From: a virus
Strand: one strand, 5' to 3'
Length of the DNA stretch: 64,000 nucleotides
IMG/VR virus record: IMGVR_UViG_3300043409_002109
Span: 86,206 to 150,205 of that record
The notes under the pieces are model-generated. The model searched no databases. It was not told where the DNA came from and was given only the letters and a program-made list of their open reading frames with translations. Position 1 is the stretch's first letter. Every line of letters begins with the position of its first letter. A program made the translations under genes and the position numbers. Shown one piece after another: positions 24,848 through 33,394 of the stretch.

Positions 24848-27308
24848 TATTTTCCTGTTGTTCGTTTAGAACTTTTTCAATTTTTGCAGTTTGATTCACA
24901 AGAATACCTTCGTATTTTGTATAGCCTTTTCGAAGAATACTACCCATTCTTTTCTCTACTTCTGCATTTGCATTTTCTGGAGTTGAAACTACAGTTATAG
25001 TTTTTCCACCTGAAGAAGGAATGATCCAATTAAAGCCTTGCTTTATCATTGATCCGAATCGAATGACTACATCAGGCAAACCATCAGTATATTTTATCTG
25101 ATAGTAAAGATGATTGGTATCATTTGTACTATTAACATAATTGAAAGTTTTTTCTTCAAAAGAATAACTATGAATTAATGTTGGGATTTCAGATACTTCT
25201 GGAAAGTAAGTGTATTCTTTTCCCCAATGATCGGCTGGATCTGCATTACTTACCCAGCTATTCAATGTTAAGAGAATCAAGTTCAAGTCTTCATTCTGAA
25301 AGCATTGCCATAATGCAGTAGTAGCTTCTCCTGCACAAACTCTAGCTGAATGAGTAAACATAGAACTAATACTTGAATAATCTATTGGATTAATTATTAA
25401 TGCAGCTGTATGTGGATGCAATTTAATTGTTCTTAATGCATTCTTATCAACATTTCTCTCTTCTGGACGAACGCCAAAGATTGTATATTTTTCCGCAGGA
25501 AATAATTCAATAGTTGGGCTATCTCCTGGAACAACCATAGAGACTTTGAAAAGGTATGGACCTCCGACTCTAGAGCCCCACTTAGTTTCCCACTCTGGGT
25601 CTCTTGCTCCTACTCTAATCTTATTAGGCCGAATTGTCCTAGCAATAACTTGATGAAGGAACCAGTTGCTGTTCAAAGAGCATTCTTTATTTTTAGAAAC
25701 ACTTTCAATTGCACCAGAGACTTTATTCTTATAAAGAACATCAAGAACTATCCAGTTCTGGCGTAACCAAATCTGTTGAATATTAGGTAAGGTTTCAATA
25801 CCCAATTCTTTAAGAATATCATCTTGTGAAACTGCAGATTTTAGAGCTAATTCATTCAGAATATCAAAATCTTTTTTAACTTGATCTAATTTTTTCTGCT
25901 GAGCATCTAAAGTATTATTCCAATTTTTAATTTCTTGTTCTTTAGCTAAGAGTATTCTTTTTAGCTCCTTTAATTGATCTACGTTAGCCTGTCTAATCGC
26001 AAGTATTTGATTGCGTTTAGACTGATGCTGCTTGTATATAGATTCAAATTCAAGAACATTTTTCTCTTTATTCTGGGCAGCATTTAAATTTCTTTTAAAA
26101 TTTCTACCAGATTCTGTTCTTACTAGAAGTTTAGAAAAATTCATATTTTGCCAAGATTCACTTGGTAATATTTTTTTTTCTAAAAGAATATTCTCATATT
26201 TTGACTGTATTTTTAGAGTGGAATTAATTTTTTCTAAGGTAGTATACCAAGATTTACCTAAGGTATTTATTTGATTAGGAAAAAATCTTTTAACTTCTTT
26301 ATATCTCTCAACCAAAATAGGATGATTTTCTAAAGATGTTCTTTGTCTAGCTAAATCTTTGACTAAGATATCTAGAGCCTCGGTTAAAATAAGATTTTCT
26401 TTCTTATCGAGGTCTGAATAAGAAGTATTAAAATGGATTAGCTGAGTTATAGAGACTTCTTCATAGGTCCCTGAAGAAGGATTTATTACTAAAACGTTTC
26501 TTCGTATTGGGATGAACATACCAGGCTGATAATTTCCTAACGCTATCTTCTCGTTTGAAAATTCAACTTCATTTTTAGAATTAGACTTTACAAGTAAGAC
26601 ATTAGTTCTATGTGACGGGCCACAATTGTTTATTAGTTCTTTGAGATATTCTTTAGGAAGTAAACTGATAGGTCCATCTTCGTCTACCCAGCCTTGATAT
26701 AACCCTATTTTTAACCTACGATTTTCAGCATTAAGATTTAAATTTTTATTATTAACTCTTTTTGTTGTCCAAGTATTAGGAAGTATGAAGCTCATATCTA
26801 TTTGAGGTTCAACTAGATCGGGATATATCTCTTTAATAGAAGGTGGAATAAGATTATATTCATCGAATACTAAAGGAGTCACATATATTGTATCAGGATA
26901 TGGCTGATAAGCAGATAGCTTTTGATCTGGATCCTTAGTATAAGATGAAATAGGATCATCTTCTTCTGACTGTTGTACTATCCAAAAGATACTTGAAGAA
27001 CTTGAATTCTGCTTTAATTTTATATTCGACAACGAATATCTTGATCTTAAATATTCGAGATTATCTACTTTTGGGCTGCCACTAGGCTTTAGTAATATAT
27101 CTTCACTTAAAGATATAAATTTATTTTCACTTAGATTAAGTGTATATCTGGCAAGACTTTTAATTATTGGATCAAAGTCTTCATTAAAAGGATGTCCAGA
27201 TCTTGTAGCGTTTGCCTGCAGTAAAGAAGGGAAAGCTAAAACAAATCGAGAAGAATGGAGCGGGCGGGATCCAAGACTAGGAAGCGCATGACGAGAAGTA
27301 GAATACAT
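24819..27308 (-). CDS. large operon protein with E2-like C-terminal signature, 829 aa
   Basis: No full-length family recognised. Residues 1-400 are beta-rich; 405-485 a coiled coil (KELKRILLAKEQEIKNW); 550-700 shows an arrangement reminiscent of UBC/RWD (E2-like) folds: a strand pair, IELFPAEKYTIFG, HPH at 631-633, ARVCAGE with Cys658, a Trp-containing helix, then a LLTLNSWVSNADPADHW helix like the region after the E2 active site. If correct, Cys658 would carry the Ub-like thioester. Position between the JAMM gene and two unknown partners supports a conjugation role. The E2 reading is inference and should be tested by structure prediction. Confidence 0.55.
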   Translation of the reverse strand: MYSTSRHALPSLGSRPLHSSRFVLAFPSLLQANATRSGHPFNEDFDPIIKSLARYTLNLSENKFISLSEDILLKPSGSPKVDNLEYLRSRYSLSNIKLKQNSSSSSIFWIVQQSEEDDPISSYTKDPDQKLSAYQPYPDTIYVTPLVFDEYNLIPPSIKEIYPDLVEPQIDMSFILPNTWTTKRVNNKNLNLNAENRRLKIGLYQGWVDEDGPISLLPKEYLKELINNCGPSHRTNVLLVKSNSKNEVEFSNEKIALGNYQPGMFIPIRRNVLVINPSSGTYEEVSITQLIHFNTSYSDLDKKENLILTEALDILVKDLARQRTSLENHPILVERYKEVKRFFPNQINTLGKSWYTTLEKINSTLKIQSKYENILLEKKILPSESWQNMNFSKLLVRTESGRNFKRNLNAAQNKEKNVLEFESIYKQHQSKRNQILAIRQANVDQLKELKRILLAKEQEIKNWNNTLDAQQKKLDQVKKDFDILNELALKSAVSQDDILKELGIETLPNIQQIWLRQNWIVLDVLYKNKVSGAIESVSKNKECSLNSNWFLHQVIARTIRPNKIRVGARDPEWETKWGSRVGGPYLFKVSMVVPGDSPTIELFPAEKYTIFGVRPEERNVDKNALRTIKLHPHTAALIINPIDYSSISSMFTHSARVCAGEATTALWQCFQNEDLNLILLTLNSWVSNADPADHWGKEYTYFPEVSEIPTLIHSYSFEEKTFNYVNSTNDTNHLYYQIKYTDGLPDVVIRFGSMIKQGFNWIIPSSGGKTITVVSTPENANAEVEKRMGSILRKGYTKYEGILVNQTAKIEKVLNEQQENNESNNTGTA

Positions 27309-27823
27309 TATATTTCAAATCCTTTTAATATTATTTGTTCATCTATATTTTCGTCGATAGCATTAACTAAGAATTTGAATTGATTTTCACTGATCTTTAC
27401 GTCAGGTAGAATCTCATAATTTTTTAGTAATAGCTGGATATTAGGTTCAAGTTCGCCTTGAGCTTTATATTTTAGTATCAATAGTGTTGGGTGAGGCCGA
27501 AGAGAGCTTAACTCTATTAAGAATTTCTTTCTTAGAGTTTCACGATGCGAAGGAGTTATATTATTTTGAAATAATATTTTAATTCTTTGATAAAAATTCT
27601 TAGTTAATCCAGCCATAGCTTTTTTTCTTTGAGTTTCGTTCCACGTCTTTGTGGCTCTTGTGCTAGGATAATTTTTAGGTATAGAGAGAGAAAACTTCTC
27701 CCTCTTTCCATATTTAAATTCTGGTAAAGTTTTATCTGGTATTAAATAAAAATTCTTGTAATCGTCATCCGTATTTTCAGTCGGTGTTATTGGAACAAAC
27801 TGAATCAATTGATTAAGACGCAT
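27308..27823 (-). CDS. unknown protein of the Ub-like operon, 171 aa
   Basis: Not recognised. Basic N-half, helical C-half, no Cys. Its stop overlaps the start of the 829-aa gene by one base and its start overlaps the 211-aa gene by 11 bases, so all three are co-translated and probably form one complex. Confidence 0.6.
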   Translation of the reverse strand: MRLNQLIQFVPITPTENTDDDYKNFYLIPDKTLPEFKYGKREKFSLSIPKNYPSTRATKTWNETQRKKAMAGLTKNFYQRIKILFQNNITPSHRETLRKKFLIELSSLRPHPTLLILKYKAQGELEPNIQLLLKNYEILPDVKISENQFKFLVNAIDENIDEQIILKGFEI

Positions 27824-28418
27824 CTTTTTCCACGGCTATAAGGGCGATGACATACAATCCAACATTGGGCGCTATGTCATCAATAAATATTTGAGGATGT
27901 TTAATCATAGGTAGTAGCTCTTTGGGTAAAACTAGACATCCTATTTCAGTTAGGATTCTTTTAGTATCTAAGAGAATATCTATGATTTTTTCAATCTCTT
28001 CATTTTTAGATTGAAGAGTTATTTCTAACTTGTAACGAATCTTATGATATTCGATCCAGAGTTTATTAAAAGTAGATACAAGATTATATTCGTAATCAGA
28101 GAGTAATCGAAGTACTTCTGATTGAATATGAATCTTTAGCGAGTTAAGATTAGGGATTCGATTTGTATTACGTAAACGTACTTGTACTAATCCATTAATA
28201 TAATAATTTGCTTCTATTTCAATTCCGCAACTTTTTAAGTTTATTATCTCACTAGGAGATAATCGATTATATTCATTTCTTTCTAGGAATGTTGCAGGAG
28301 ATCCAGCGAATGCTAAACTTAAGCATTCTTGTGGATCCAACCTCAAAGAAATGTTGTTACTCTGGCCCTTTGTTATCAGAAGATTCGTATTTCTCACTAT
28401 CCAAGGGATAGAGTTCAT
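27813..28418 (-). CDS. unknown protein of the Ub-like operon, about 201 aa
   Basis: Not recognised. Start placed at Met11 of the longest ORF (28418), which has a GGAG SD seven bases upstream. Beta-rich N-domain (LDPQECLSLAF, YYINGLVQVRLRN), helical middle, hydrophobic C-terminus (NVGLYVIALIAVE). Coupled to the 171-aa gene. Confidence 0.6.
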   Translation of the reverse strand: MNSIPWIVRNTNLLITKGQSNNISLRLDPQECLSLAFAGSPATFLERNEYNRLSPSEIINLKSCGIEIEANYYINGLVQVRLRNTNRIPNLNSLKIHIQSEVLRLLSDYEYNLVSTFNKLWIEYHKIRYKLEITLQSKNEEIEKIIDILLDTKRILTEIGCLVLPKELLPMIKHPQIFIDDIAPNVGLYVIALIAVEKDAS

Positions 28419-28572
28419 TTTGAATCTCCATGATAAAAGATGGAGCATCTTTTATGTCATAGACTAATAAAGGAAAGCCACACTCTTCACACAATAGTCT
28501 TTCTGGTAGAATTTCTAATGCTTGAGCATAACCGCAGTTATCTAGATCTATACAATAAACTTGATATAACAT
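28357..28572 (-). CDS. small CxxC protein, 71 aa
   Basis: Start at 28572 (MLYQVYCIDLDN), because the longer ORF would begin inside the hairpin at 28591-28607 and AGGTCAAAAG is a usable SD. Has LLCEECGFPLL, half of a zinc ribbon, and Cys7/Cys13. Overlaps the downstream gene; probably the first cistron of the Ub-like operon. Function unknown. Confidence 0.5.
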   Translation of the reverse strand: MLYQVYCIDLDNCGYAQALEILPERLLCEECGFPLLVYDIKDAPSFIMEIQNELYPLDSEKYESSDNKGPE

Positions 28573-28590
28573 CTTTTGACCTAACCAGCA

Positions 28591-28607
28591 GGGCGGCATA
28601 GCCGCCC
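28591..28607. terminator. GC-rich hairpin upstream of the Ub-like operon
   Basis: GGGCGGC / GCCGCCC with an ATA loop; member of the window-wide hairpin family with CATAG-type loops. It separates the Lon-like gene group from the Ub-like operon. Confidence 0.5.
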
Positions 28608-28623
28608 AACAGAGACAAAATCT

Positions 28624-28818
28624 TTAATCTTCATAACGGGTAGGAGTATCCATCCGAAGGATGGCGCGAGTAAGATAAGTATTATTTACTCCCTCTGCTC
28701 GAAGAGCGCGTCTAGCGTTGCGTGCTTCATCACGAGTAGACCAACGGCTATGCACCTTGGTGGTACTGGTCCAGACTGTGTATATGTAGAGCGGAATAGT
28801 GTTCATTTCGATAATCAT
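28624..28818 (-). CDS. hypothetical basic protein, about 60-64 aa
   Basis: Not recognised. Arg-rich helix (RDEARNARRALRAEG). The start could be the first Met or Met5. Lies between the Lon-like gene and the hairpin before the Ub-like operon. Confidence 0.5.
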   Translation of the reverse strand: MIIEMNTIPLYIYTVWTSTTKVHSRWSTRDEARNARRALRAEGVNNTYLTRAILRMDTPTRYED

Positions 28819-28826
28819 TTGTTCCT

Positions 28827-30563
28827 TTATCTACAGAAACCTATAGAAGGTTTATGTAGAATATTTTGTTTGAAAACTGTATCAATAAATTCTTTATTGA
28901 TAGTTTGATTTGTTTTTTCATAAGCGTAGATGTTTGTAGCAGCTACTCTTAAGAGTCTTCGGACGCGCTGTTCGATCTGTCGAACTTGTTTTATTTTGGC
29001 AAGCTCAGAGAAAGCTTCGTCGGTCCATTCAATTGGTAATGTTTTAATATTGTAGTCAAGAACTATCTTGGGCAGAAGATAATCATTTAAGATTTTATGA
29101 CGTTCTTCATATTCATATTCTCTAAATCGAATGAACTCTAATCTGTCTTTAAGAGCTTCAGGTATTCTATCTTCATAGTTTACTGTAGCAACGAATAGAA
29201 TCTTGCTAAGATCTACCTCTAACTCTATATAGCGATCGATAAATTCTTTATTTTGAGAGTTATCTAATGCGCTTAAAAGAGCTGATGCGGCTGAACCTCT
29301 ATGAGTATCAAGTTTATCTAGTTCATCCAAGAGTATACAAGGATTCATTGATCCAGCATTGCAAAGAGCATTGATAATTCTTCCGCATTTACTACTGATG
29401 TATGTTCTTCTGTGACCTACTATATCGGCTTCATCACCGATACCTCCTAAGCTGACGGTCTGGAAGGACCGTCCAGAAGCTTCTGCTAAGGTCCTAGCTA
29501 TACTGGATTTACCTGTTCCTGGAGGTCCAGATAAGCAGATAATAGCTCCTGAACTATTACCTTTAATCTTTTCTATGCACATATGTTCAATCAGATAATC
29601 TTTTACATCATCTAGACCATAGTGGCTTCTGTTAAGATCTTCTCTTAATGCTTTTAGAGAGAAATCTCTTTCTGAACTTTTGCCCCATGGGATTTTGAAT
29701 ACCCAGCTAAGATAATCTTTTAGCATAGATGCTTCGGTTGAATTTCCTGGCATCGAATCTAATCTACTTATTTCCTCAGAAATTTTTGGGCGATGCATCT
29801 CTGGGAAAGCTGTTATATCCAATCTTTCTTTATAAGAAAGATTCTTAGAAGAAGATGTATTACGCTCTTGTTTCTCTATCTTAGAATTAGTAGCAGGTGA
29901 TTTCTTTTTGTGTTTTCTTTCCATAACAAGATCACTAATTTGAGTAGTGGTCATAAGCCATCTTTCTAAATTAGATTCTTCTTGAAGATACTTAATTCTA
30001 GATTCTTTTTCAGAGAAAACATAATCTGCCATATAATCCATACGACGGAATAAGTTTACTTCTTCTGTTAAGAGATTACATAAAGTCTGTTCAAATATAT
30101 CAGAGTTTTTAGAGATGACTTTAGATAGAGCTTCAATATCTGCATAGATACCATGTTCATCATCTTCTAACTCTTCTATATAAAATTGAGTAGTACAATA
30201 GATTCTAGAGAGTCCATCAGTATCTATATCTAAAATAACATCTTCAGTAACGAATGCGCGTCCTTCAATTTTAATTGTATATAAAGACATCTCATCATTG
30301 ATATCTTCAGGCTCTGTTATAGAGCCTAATAATCCTATGTCATATACATTATCTAGATACTCTCCAAGATCTTCCATCATTAGAGATGTGTCTCTAGTTT
30401 TGGGTATAGCAAAGAGAATGCGACGTTTAATTTGATCTCTTCCTAAAGAAAATTCTACAGGAGAAAAATACTTTAGACGTTCATTCGAAATTAATAAGTG
30501 AATTACTTGTCCAGGGATAGGTATGTCATCATTTAATTCTAATACGTAAACGGGATAGTTCAT
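28827..30563 (-). CDS. Lon-like AAA+ protein lacking the protease domain, 578 aa
   Basis: Lon N-domain (residues 1-200, starting PVYVLELNDDIPIPG with the IPGQVIHLLI pattern), linker, then a complete Lon-type AAA+ module: Walker A SGPPGTGKSS at 345-353, SLGGIGDEADIVGHRRTY, Walker B ILLDELDK near 410-417, VATVNYEDRIPEALKDRLE with Arg finger, and RQIEQRVRRLLR. True Lon continues for about 200 residues with a Ser-Lys protease; here the protein stops after the ATPase. It may unfold or remodel substrates, or act as a decoy of host Lon. It sits next to the Ub-like operon. Confidence 0.85.
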   Translation of the reverse strand: MNYPVYVLELNDDIPIPGQVIHLLISNERLKYFSPVEFSLGRDQIKRRILFAIPKTRDTSLMMEDLGEYLDNVYDIGLLGSITEPEDINDEMSLYTIKIEGRAFVTEDVILDIDTDGLSRIYCTTQFYIEELEDDEHGIYADIEALSKVISKNSDIFEQTLCNLLTEEVNLFRRMDYMADYVFSEKESRIKYLQEESNLERWLMTTTQISDLVMERKHKKKSPATNSKIEKQERNTSSSKNLSYKERLDITAFPEMHRPKISEEISRLDSMPGNSTEASMLKDYLSWVFKIPWGKSSERDFSLKALREDLNRSHYGLDDVKDYLIEHMCIEKIKGNSSGAIICLSGPPGTGKSSIARTLAEASGRSFQTVSLGGIGDEADIVGHRRTYISSKCGRIINALCNAGSMNPCILLDELDKLDTHRGSAASALLSALDNSQNKEFIDRYIELEVDLSKILFVATVNYEDRIPEALKDRLEFIRFREYEYEERHKILNDYLLPKIVLDYNIKTLPIEWTDEAFSELAKIKQVRQIEQRVRRLLRVAATNIYAYEKTNQTINKEFIDTVFKQNILHKPSIGFCR

Positions 30564-30576
30564 TGTTTTCCTAATA

Positions 30577-30601
30577 CAAGAGGCGCCTTAGGCGCCTCTT
30601 G
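30577..30601. terminator. 11-bp hairpin upstream of the Lon-like gene
   Basis: CAAGAGGCGCC / GGCGCCTCTTG with a TTA/TAA loop between two minus-strand genes. Confidence 0.5.
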
Positions 30602-30613
30602 CTATCTCTGAAA

Positions 30614-30892
30614 TTATTTTTCAGGAAGTCTATTTAAAGTTTTTGACCATATAGTTTGAAGATCATTTTCTAATTCAGTTATTTTTTCTTCTAAGTATTC
30701 AATTCTAGAATCTTTTTCAGCAAGAATGTATTTAGTTATTGCTTTTTCTTGTTGTAATAGTAATTCGGCAGGATGAAGTGGCCAAGCTTTATTTCTAATA
30801 TAGAAAGATATTGTTTGTACTAGAAAATATACTACGAATCCAAGCTGATAAAGACCTAGACAACAAAGAAAATTAATTGCTATTGTCTGCAT
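30614..30892 (-). CDS. membrane-anchored coiled-coil protein, 92 aa
   Basis: One N-terminal membrane segment (residues 3-30, hydrophobic, with a paired Cys) followed by a charged coiled coil (KDSRIEYLEEKITELEND). A KxSRIxYLxE motif also appears in the Lon-like protein linker (KESRIKYLQEES), perhaps an oligomerisation element. Function unknown. Confidence 0.5.
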   Translation of the reverse strand: MQTIAINFLCCLGLYQLGFVVYFLVQTISFYIRNKAWPLHPAELLLQQEKAITKYILAEKDSRIEYLEEKITELENDLQTIWSKTLNRLPEK

Positions 30893-31106
30893 TAATAATC
30901 TCTGAGTCTATTGATTCTACTTCTATTTTCTTTAAAGTAGTTTCTCTGTTTTTCTTTTCTTTAATTAGTTGTTTAGGTGTTTTAAGATTTAGTAATTCAT
31001 TTTCTAAATCTTGTAAGCGCCTAATTAAAATAGAGCGTTCATTTTCTAGGGCATAAATCTTAGCATTAGCTGTTTTTACTTTACGCTCTAATTCTATTAT
31101 GGTCGT
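30873..31106 (-). CDS. coiled-coil protein, 77 aa
   Basis: Start at 31106 (MTTIIELERKVKT), preceded by GGATCC as SD; the longer ORF would overlap the upstream gene by 125 bases. Continuous heptads (Leu/Ile) over residues 4-45. Unknown function. Confidence 0.5.
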   Translation of the reverse strand, partial: TTIIELERKVKTANAKIYALENERSILIRRLQDLENELLNLKTPKQLIKEKKNRETTLKKIEVESIDSEIINADNSN

Positions 31107-31353
31107 CATTATGGATCCAAATGATGTTGTTTTGTAAGCCATAAGATTCCATTTCTTTTTGGGAAACTTTATAAGCTTGTAGAGGAAGTCCACTATAATA
31201 TTCACATCTTTCTCCTAGCAGGATACCTTGTGAATTAATTATTGGAGTCATGATTGGGTAATAAAATCCTTTAGCACCTTTTAACGAGGTATAAAAGGAT
31301 TCAATTGAAAAAAAGGTATAGAAAGATTGAGCTAAAGCGAATTCCAAAGGCAT
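31081..31353 (-). CDS. hypothetical protein, 90 aa
   Basis: Not recognised. Aromatic-rich N-terminus (SFYTFFSIESFYTS), no clear membrane span. Overlaps the coiled-coil gene downstream. Confidence 0.45.
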   Translation of the reverse strand: MPLEFALAQSFYTFFSIESFYTSLKGAKGFYYPIMTPIINSQGILLGERCEYYSGLPLQAYKVSQKEMESYGLQNNIIWIHNDDHNRIRA

Positions 31354-31360
31354 GTTATTC

Positions 31361-31720
31361 CTATGTTAACAAATGGATAAAATATAACAAGAAGATTAAA
31401 TGTAAAGTTTGATCAAGAGCTTGTATTAAAATTACTTTATTAAAATTCTGATCTATTCTGGCACGTTGAATTTCCCAAGAGGAAAGTGAATCTGAAAGTA
31501 TGTGAAACATAGTTATAAGTATAGTATAGTCAATGATATTAAGAAAATTAAAATTGACTACAGGATACAAAGTTAAACCTGTAACAAGAGTCAATGTATA
31601 AATCATATGATGTTTAAACATTTCAGAATGTTTCCACCATTTATCTTTAAGCATTATGTTTGTTTGGAATAAAAAGTCTCCAATTAAATGAAGAATTAGA
31701 AGGTATGATATCAGCTGCAT
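31361..31720 (-). CDS. DUF3307-type membrane protein, 119 aa
   Basis: Three to four hydrophobic segments and the pattern LHLIGDFLFQTN, KHHMIYTL, FHILSDSLSS characteristic of small DUF3307 proteins with conserved His/Asp in membranes. A second copy lies at 58461-58859. Function in phages unknown; possibly membrane-bound hydrolase-like or superinfection related. Confidence 0.6.
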   Translation of the reverse strand: MQLISYLLILHLIGDFLFQTNIMLKDKWWKHSEMFKHHMIYTLTLVTGLTLYPVVNFNFLNIIDYTILITMFHILSDSLSSWEIQRARIDQNFNKVILIQALDQTLHLIFLLYFIHLLT

Positions 31721-31773
31721 ATGGTGATCTTTAAAGAATATTATTATTTAGAGATTAAATAAGATTCGTATAT

Positions 31774-31804
31774 TATAGAGATACTCCTAAGGAGTATCTC
31801 TATA
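31774..31804. terminator. long AT-rich hairpin
   Basis: TATAGAGATACTCC / GGAGTATCTCTATA near-perfect stem between two minus-strand genes. Confidence 0.5.
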
Positions 31805-31807
31805 TAT

Positions 31808-32134
31808 TTAATAACTAGCTGATTCGGTAAGTATTGGAAAATCTTCGAAGATGTTTTTAACTAAATTTCTAATACTTTCATTTGTAGAGTCGCTTCTATC
31901 GATTTCTAAGTAAATTCTTTGTAGAGAATTTAGAGAAACCTGTAAGATACCCGCTAGTCGGCTGTCAGTAGCGCCATGGCCGTCTGCGATATAACCAAGT
32001 CTATTCATTAGGATTCCAAGAATATCACATGGTTGGTAATTATAATCCCATACTCTAAACTTCAGACTTGATTTGGCTTTGACATCGAACTCATCGAAAA
32101 GACCGAGAAAGGTAATACGTGCTAGATTGCTCAT
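31808..32134 (-). CDS. hypothetical protein, 108 aa, paralogue of 55466-55924
   Basis: Unknown function. Shares with the 152-aa product: FLGLFDEFDVKAK/FLSLLDEYDVKGK, RLGYIADGH/RLGYSLRKH, ILQVSLNSL/TLQVACFAL, EIDRSDSTNESIR/EIDRQGSTNESIR. Clear intragenomic family. Confidence 0.6.
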   Translation of the reverse strand: MSNLARITFLGLFDEFDVKAKSSLKFRVWDYNYQPCDILGILMNRLGYIADGHGATDSRLAGILQVSLNSLQRIYLEIDRSDSTNESIRNLVKNIFEDFPILTESASY

Positions 32135-32167
32135 TAAATTTTCCTATTAATTGTTATATGTATAGTA

Positions 32168-32195
32168 AGGAGTATGCCGGTAAGGGCATACTCCT
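32168..32195. terminator. 11-bp intergenic hairpin
   Basis: AGGAGTATGCC / GGCATACTCCT. Followed on the minus strand by TACTATACAT; no T run. Confidence 0.45.
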
Positions 32196-32205
32196 AAATA
32201 TCTTT

Positions 32206-32292
32206 CTATTTTTTCCATAAGATGAAACTTATAGTATGCGATAGTTTTGATACTGCCAACAAATTAGGCTGATCTTTATTGCATAGAAACAT
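32206..32292 (-). CDS. possible 28-aa peptide
   Basis: Short ORF beginning MFLCNKDQPNLLAVSKL and ending before the hairpin at 32168-32195. No SD of note; weakly supported. Confidence 0.2.
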   Translation of the reverse strand: MFLCNKDQPNLLAVSKLSHTISFILWKK

Positions 32293-32489
32293 ATTATATT
32301 TTGCTGATTGGTTTCACGCCTTAGCTCGCAAAGAATCTAAGTGAGTACGTTCTTTTCACGTATGCTAGTAGTTAATGTCTAGACTGACAGACTTTTTATC
32401 GAGTAATCTATTATCTTTTAAGTTTTTGTCTTTATATTTATATTTAAATTGATGTTTATTGATATTGTTTTCGATTCAGACAGATATTA

Positions 32490-32624
32490 CTATCCTCTAT
32501 ATCTACTATCGCACGTATAACAACTTTTTAGATTTTTTCTATTGATTACTAACTTATATTTTCGAAGACAACCTCTATCTAGCAATTTTTTGGATTCAAT
32601 TTCATCTCTTAATCTTTGACTCAT
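32490..32624 (-). CDS. possible small Cys-containing protein, 44 aa
   Basis: ORF MSQRLRDEIESKKLLDRGC..., with a C-terminal CYTC pair; protein-like composition (Lys/Arg-rich helix then CxxC). SD is weak, so only moderately supported. Confidence 0.35.
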   Translation of the reverse strand: MSQRLRDEIESKKLLDRGCLRKYKLVINRKNLKSCYTCDSRYRG

Positions 32625-32764
32625 TTATTTATTACGTAGAAAATCATTTCTATAGGCAACAAATCATTATTGGCAGATCCCTTTAATGCAATTGTTGTTT
32701 GATCCTATAGTCTACATAACAAATTTATTTATCTCGGAGAGGTTTACTTTCTCTTCTTCGGGTG

Positions 32765-32801
32765 CCAGCTCGCCAAAGCGAAAGGGCGCCATAGGCGCCC
32801 C
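32765..32801. repeat. 37-bp hairpin module, copy 1
   Basis: Identical over 37 bases to 50067-50103. Contains GGGCGCC/GGCGCCC and a smaller TCGC/GCGA hairpin; on the minus strand the first stem is followed by TTTCGCTTT, terminator-like. Confidence 0.7.
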
Positions 32802-32811
32802 CCACAAAGAC

Positions 32812-33093
32812 TTATAGTGTACGATTAGAGTCAGGTTTAAAACCTTTAAAATTCCCCCAAGGCCATAGAACTTGTAAGAGTTTAACTCTATGTTCGTGGT
32901 TACCTTTACTCGCTACAAATGCTAAGGCAGTTACATCAAAAGGAGTTTCAAATTTTGTAACATACCAATTTATAACTTGTTTCTCTGTATCAGTCATAAC
33001 TATTTTGATATCTCTTGCCTGCATAGAGAAATCAATTTTTATTCCTGAAGAGATTATTTGATGAGGAGAAGGAAAGTCGAAGATATCAAGCAT
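32812..33093 (-). CDS. hypothetical protein, 93 aa
   Basis: Not recognised. Contains a HRVKLLQVLWPWGNFKGF C-terminus. Start overlaps the upstream gene's end by 8 bases; followed by the hairpin module. Confidence 0.5.
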   Translation of the reverse strand: MLDIFDFPSPHQIISSGIKIDFSMQARDIKIVMTDTEKQVINWYVTKFETPFDVTALAFVASKGNHEHRVKLLQVLWPWGNFKGFKPDSNRTL

Positions 33094-33394
33094 GAGAATT
33101 CCTTTCAGGAATTATTAAATAAGAATTTTTATCTTCTGCTGGGTGTGGATCTAACAGATGATATCTGCTGTTACTTTCAGTTACGAGAACTCTCCCCTCT
33201 CTATATCTAATAGGTGAGGTAGTCGTAATTCTAATGTGACTTAAAAGTTGTCCATATTCTGTTAAGACTTGGCCGCTTAAATAGAATTCATCTTTATTAA
33301 ATTTCACTAAACGCCATGTGGTGATAGTTCTATCTCGACTACCTGTTTCATGAGTAACAATAGTGTTGAAGTGTGGTTCCATTATGTTATTCAT
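33086..33394 (-). CDS. hypothetical protein, 102 aa
   Basis: Not recognised. Beta-rich (TITTWRLVKF, YREGRVLVTE). Four-base ATGA overlap with the NUDIX gene upstream. Confidence 0.5.
   Translation of the reverse strand: MNNIMEPHFNTIVTHETGSRDRTITTWRLVKFNKDEFYLSGQVLTEYGQLLSHIRITTTSPIRYREGRVLVTESNSRYHLLDPHPAEDKNSYLIIPERNSHA

Larger units (their letters stand above)
32135..32811. other. long intergenic region
   Basis: About 680 bases with no gene above 60 codons. It holds a strong hairpin near 32168, two short minus-strand ORFs (28 and 44 aa, listed), AT-rich sequence and the shared hairpin module at 32765. Two stretches with related words (TGCCAACAAAT..GATC..TTGCAT near 32246 and GGCAACAAAT..GGCAGATC..ATGCAA near 32657) hint at an RNA structure. 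Confidence 0.4.
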
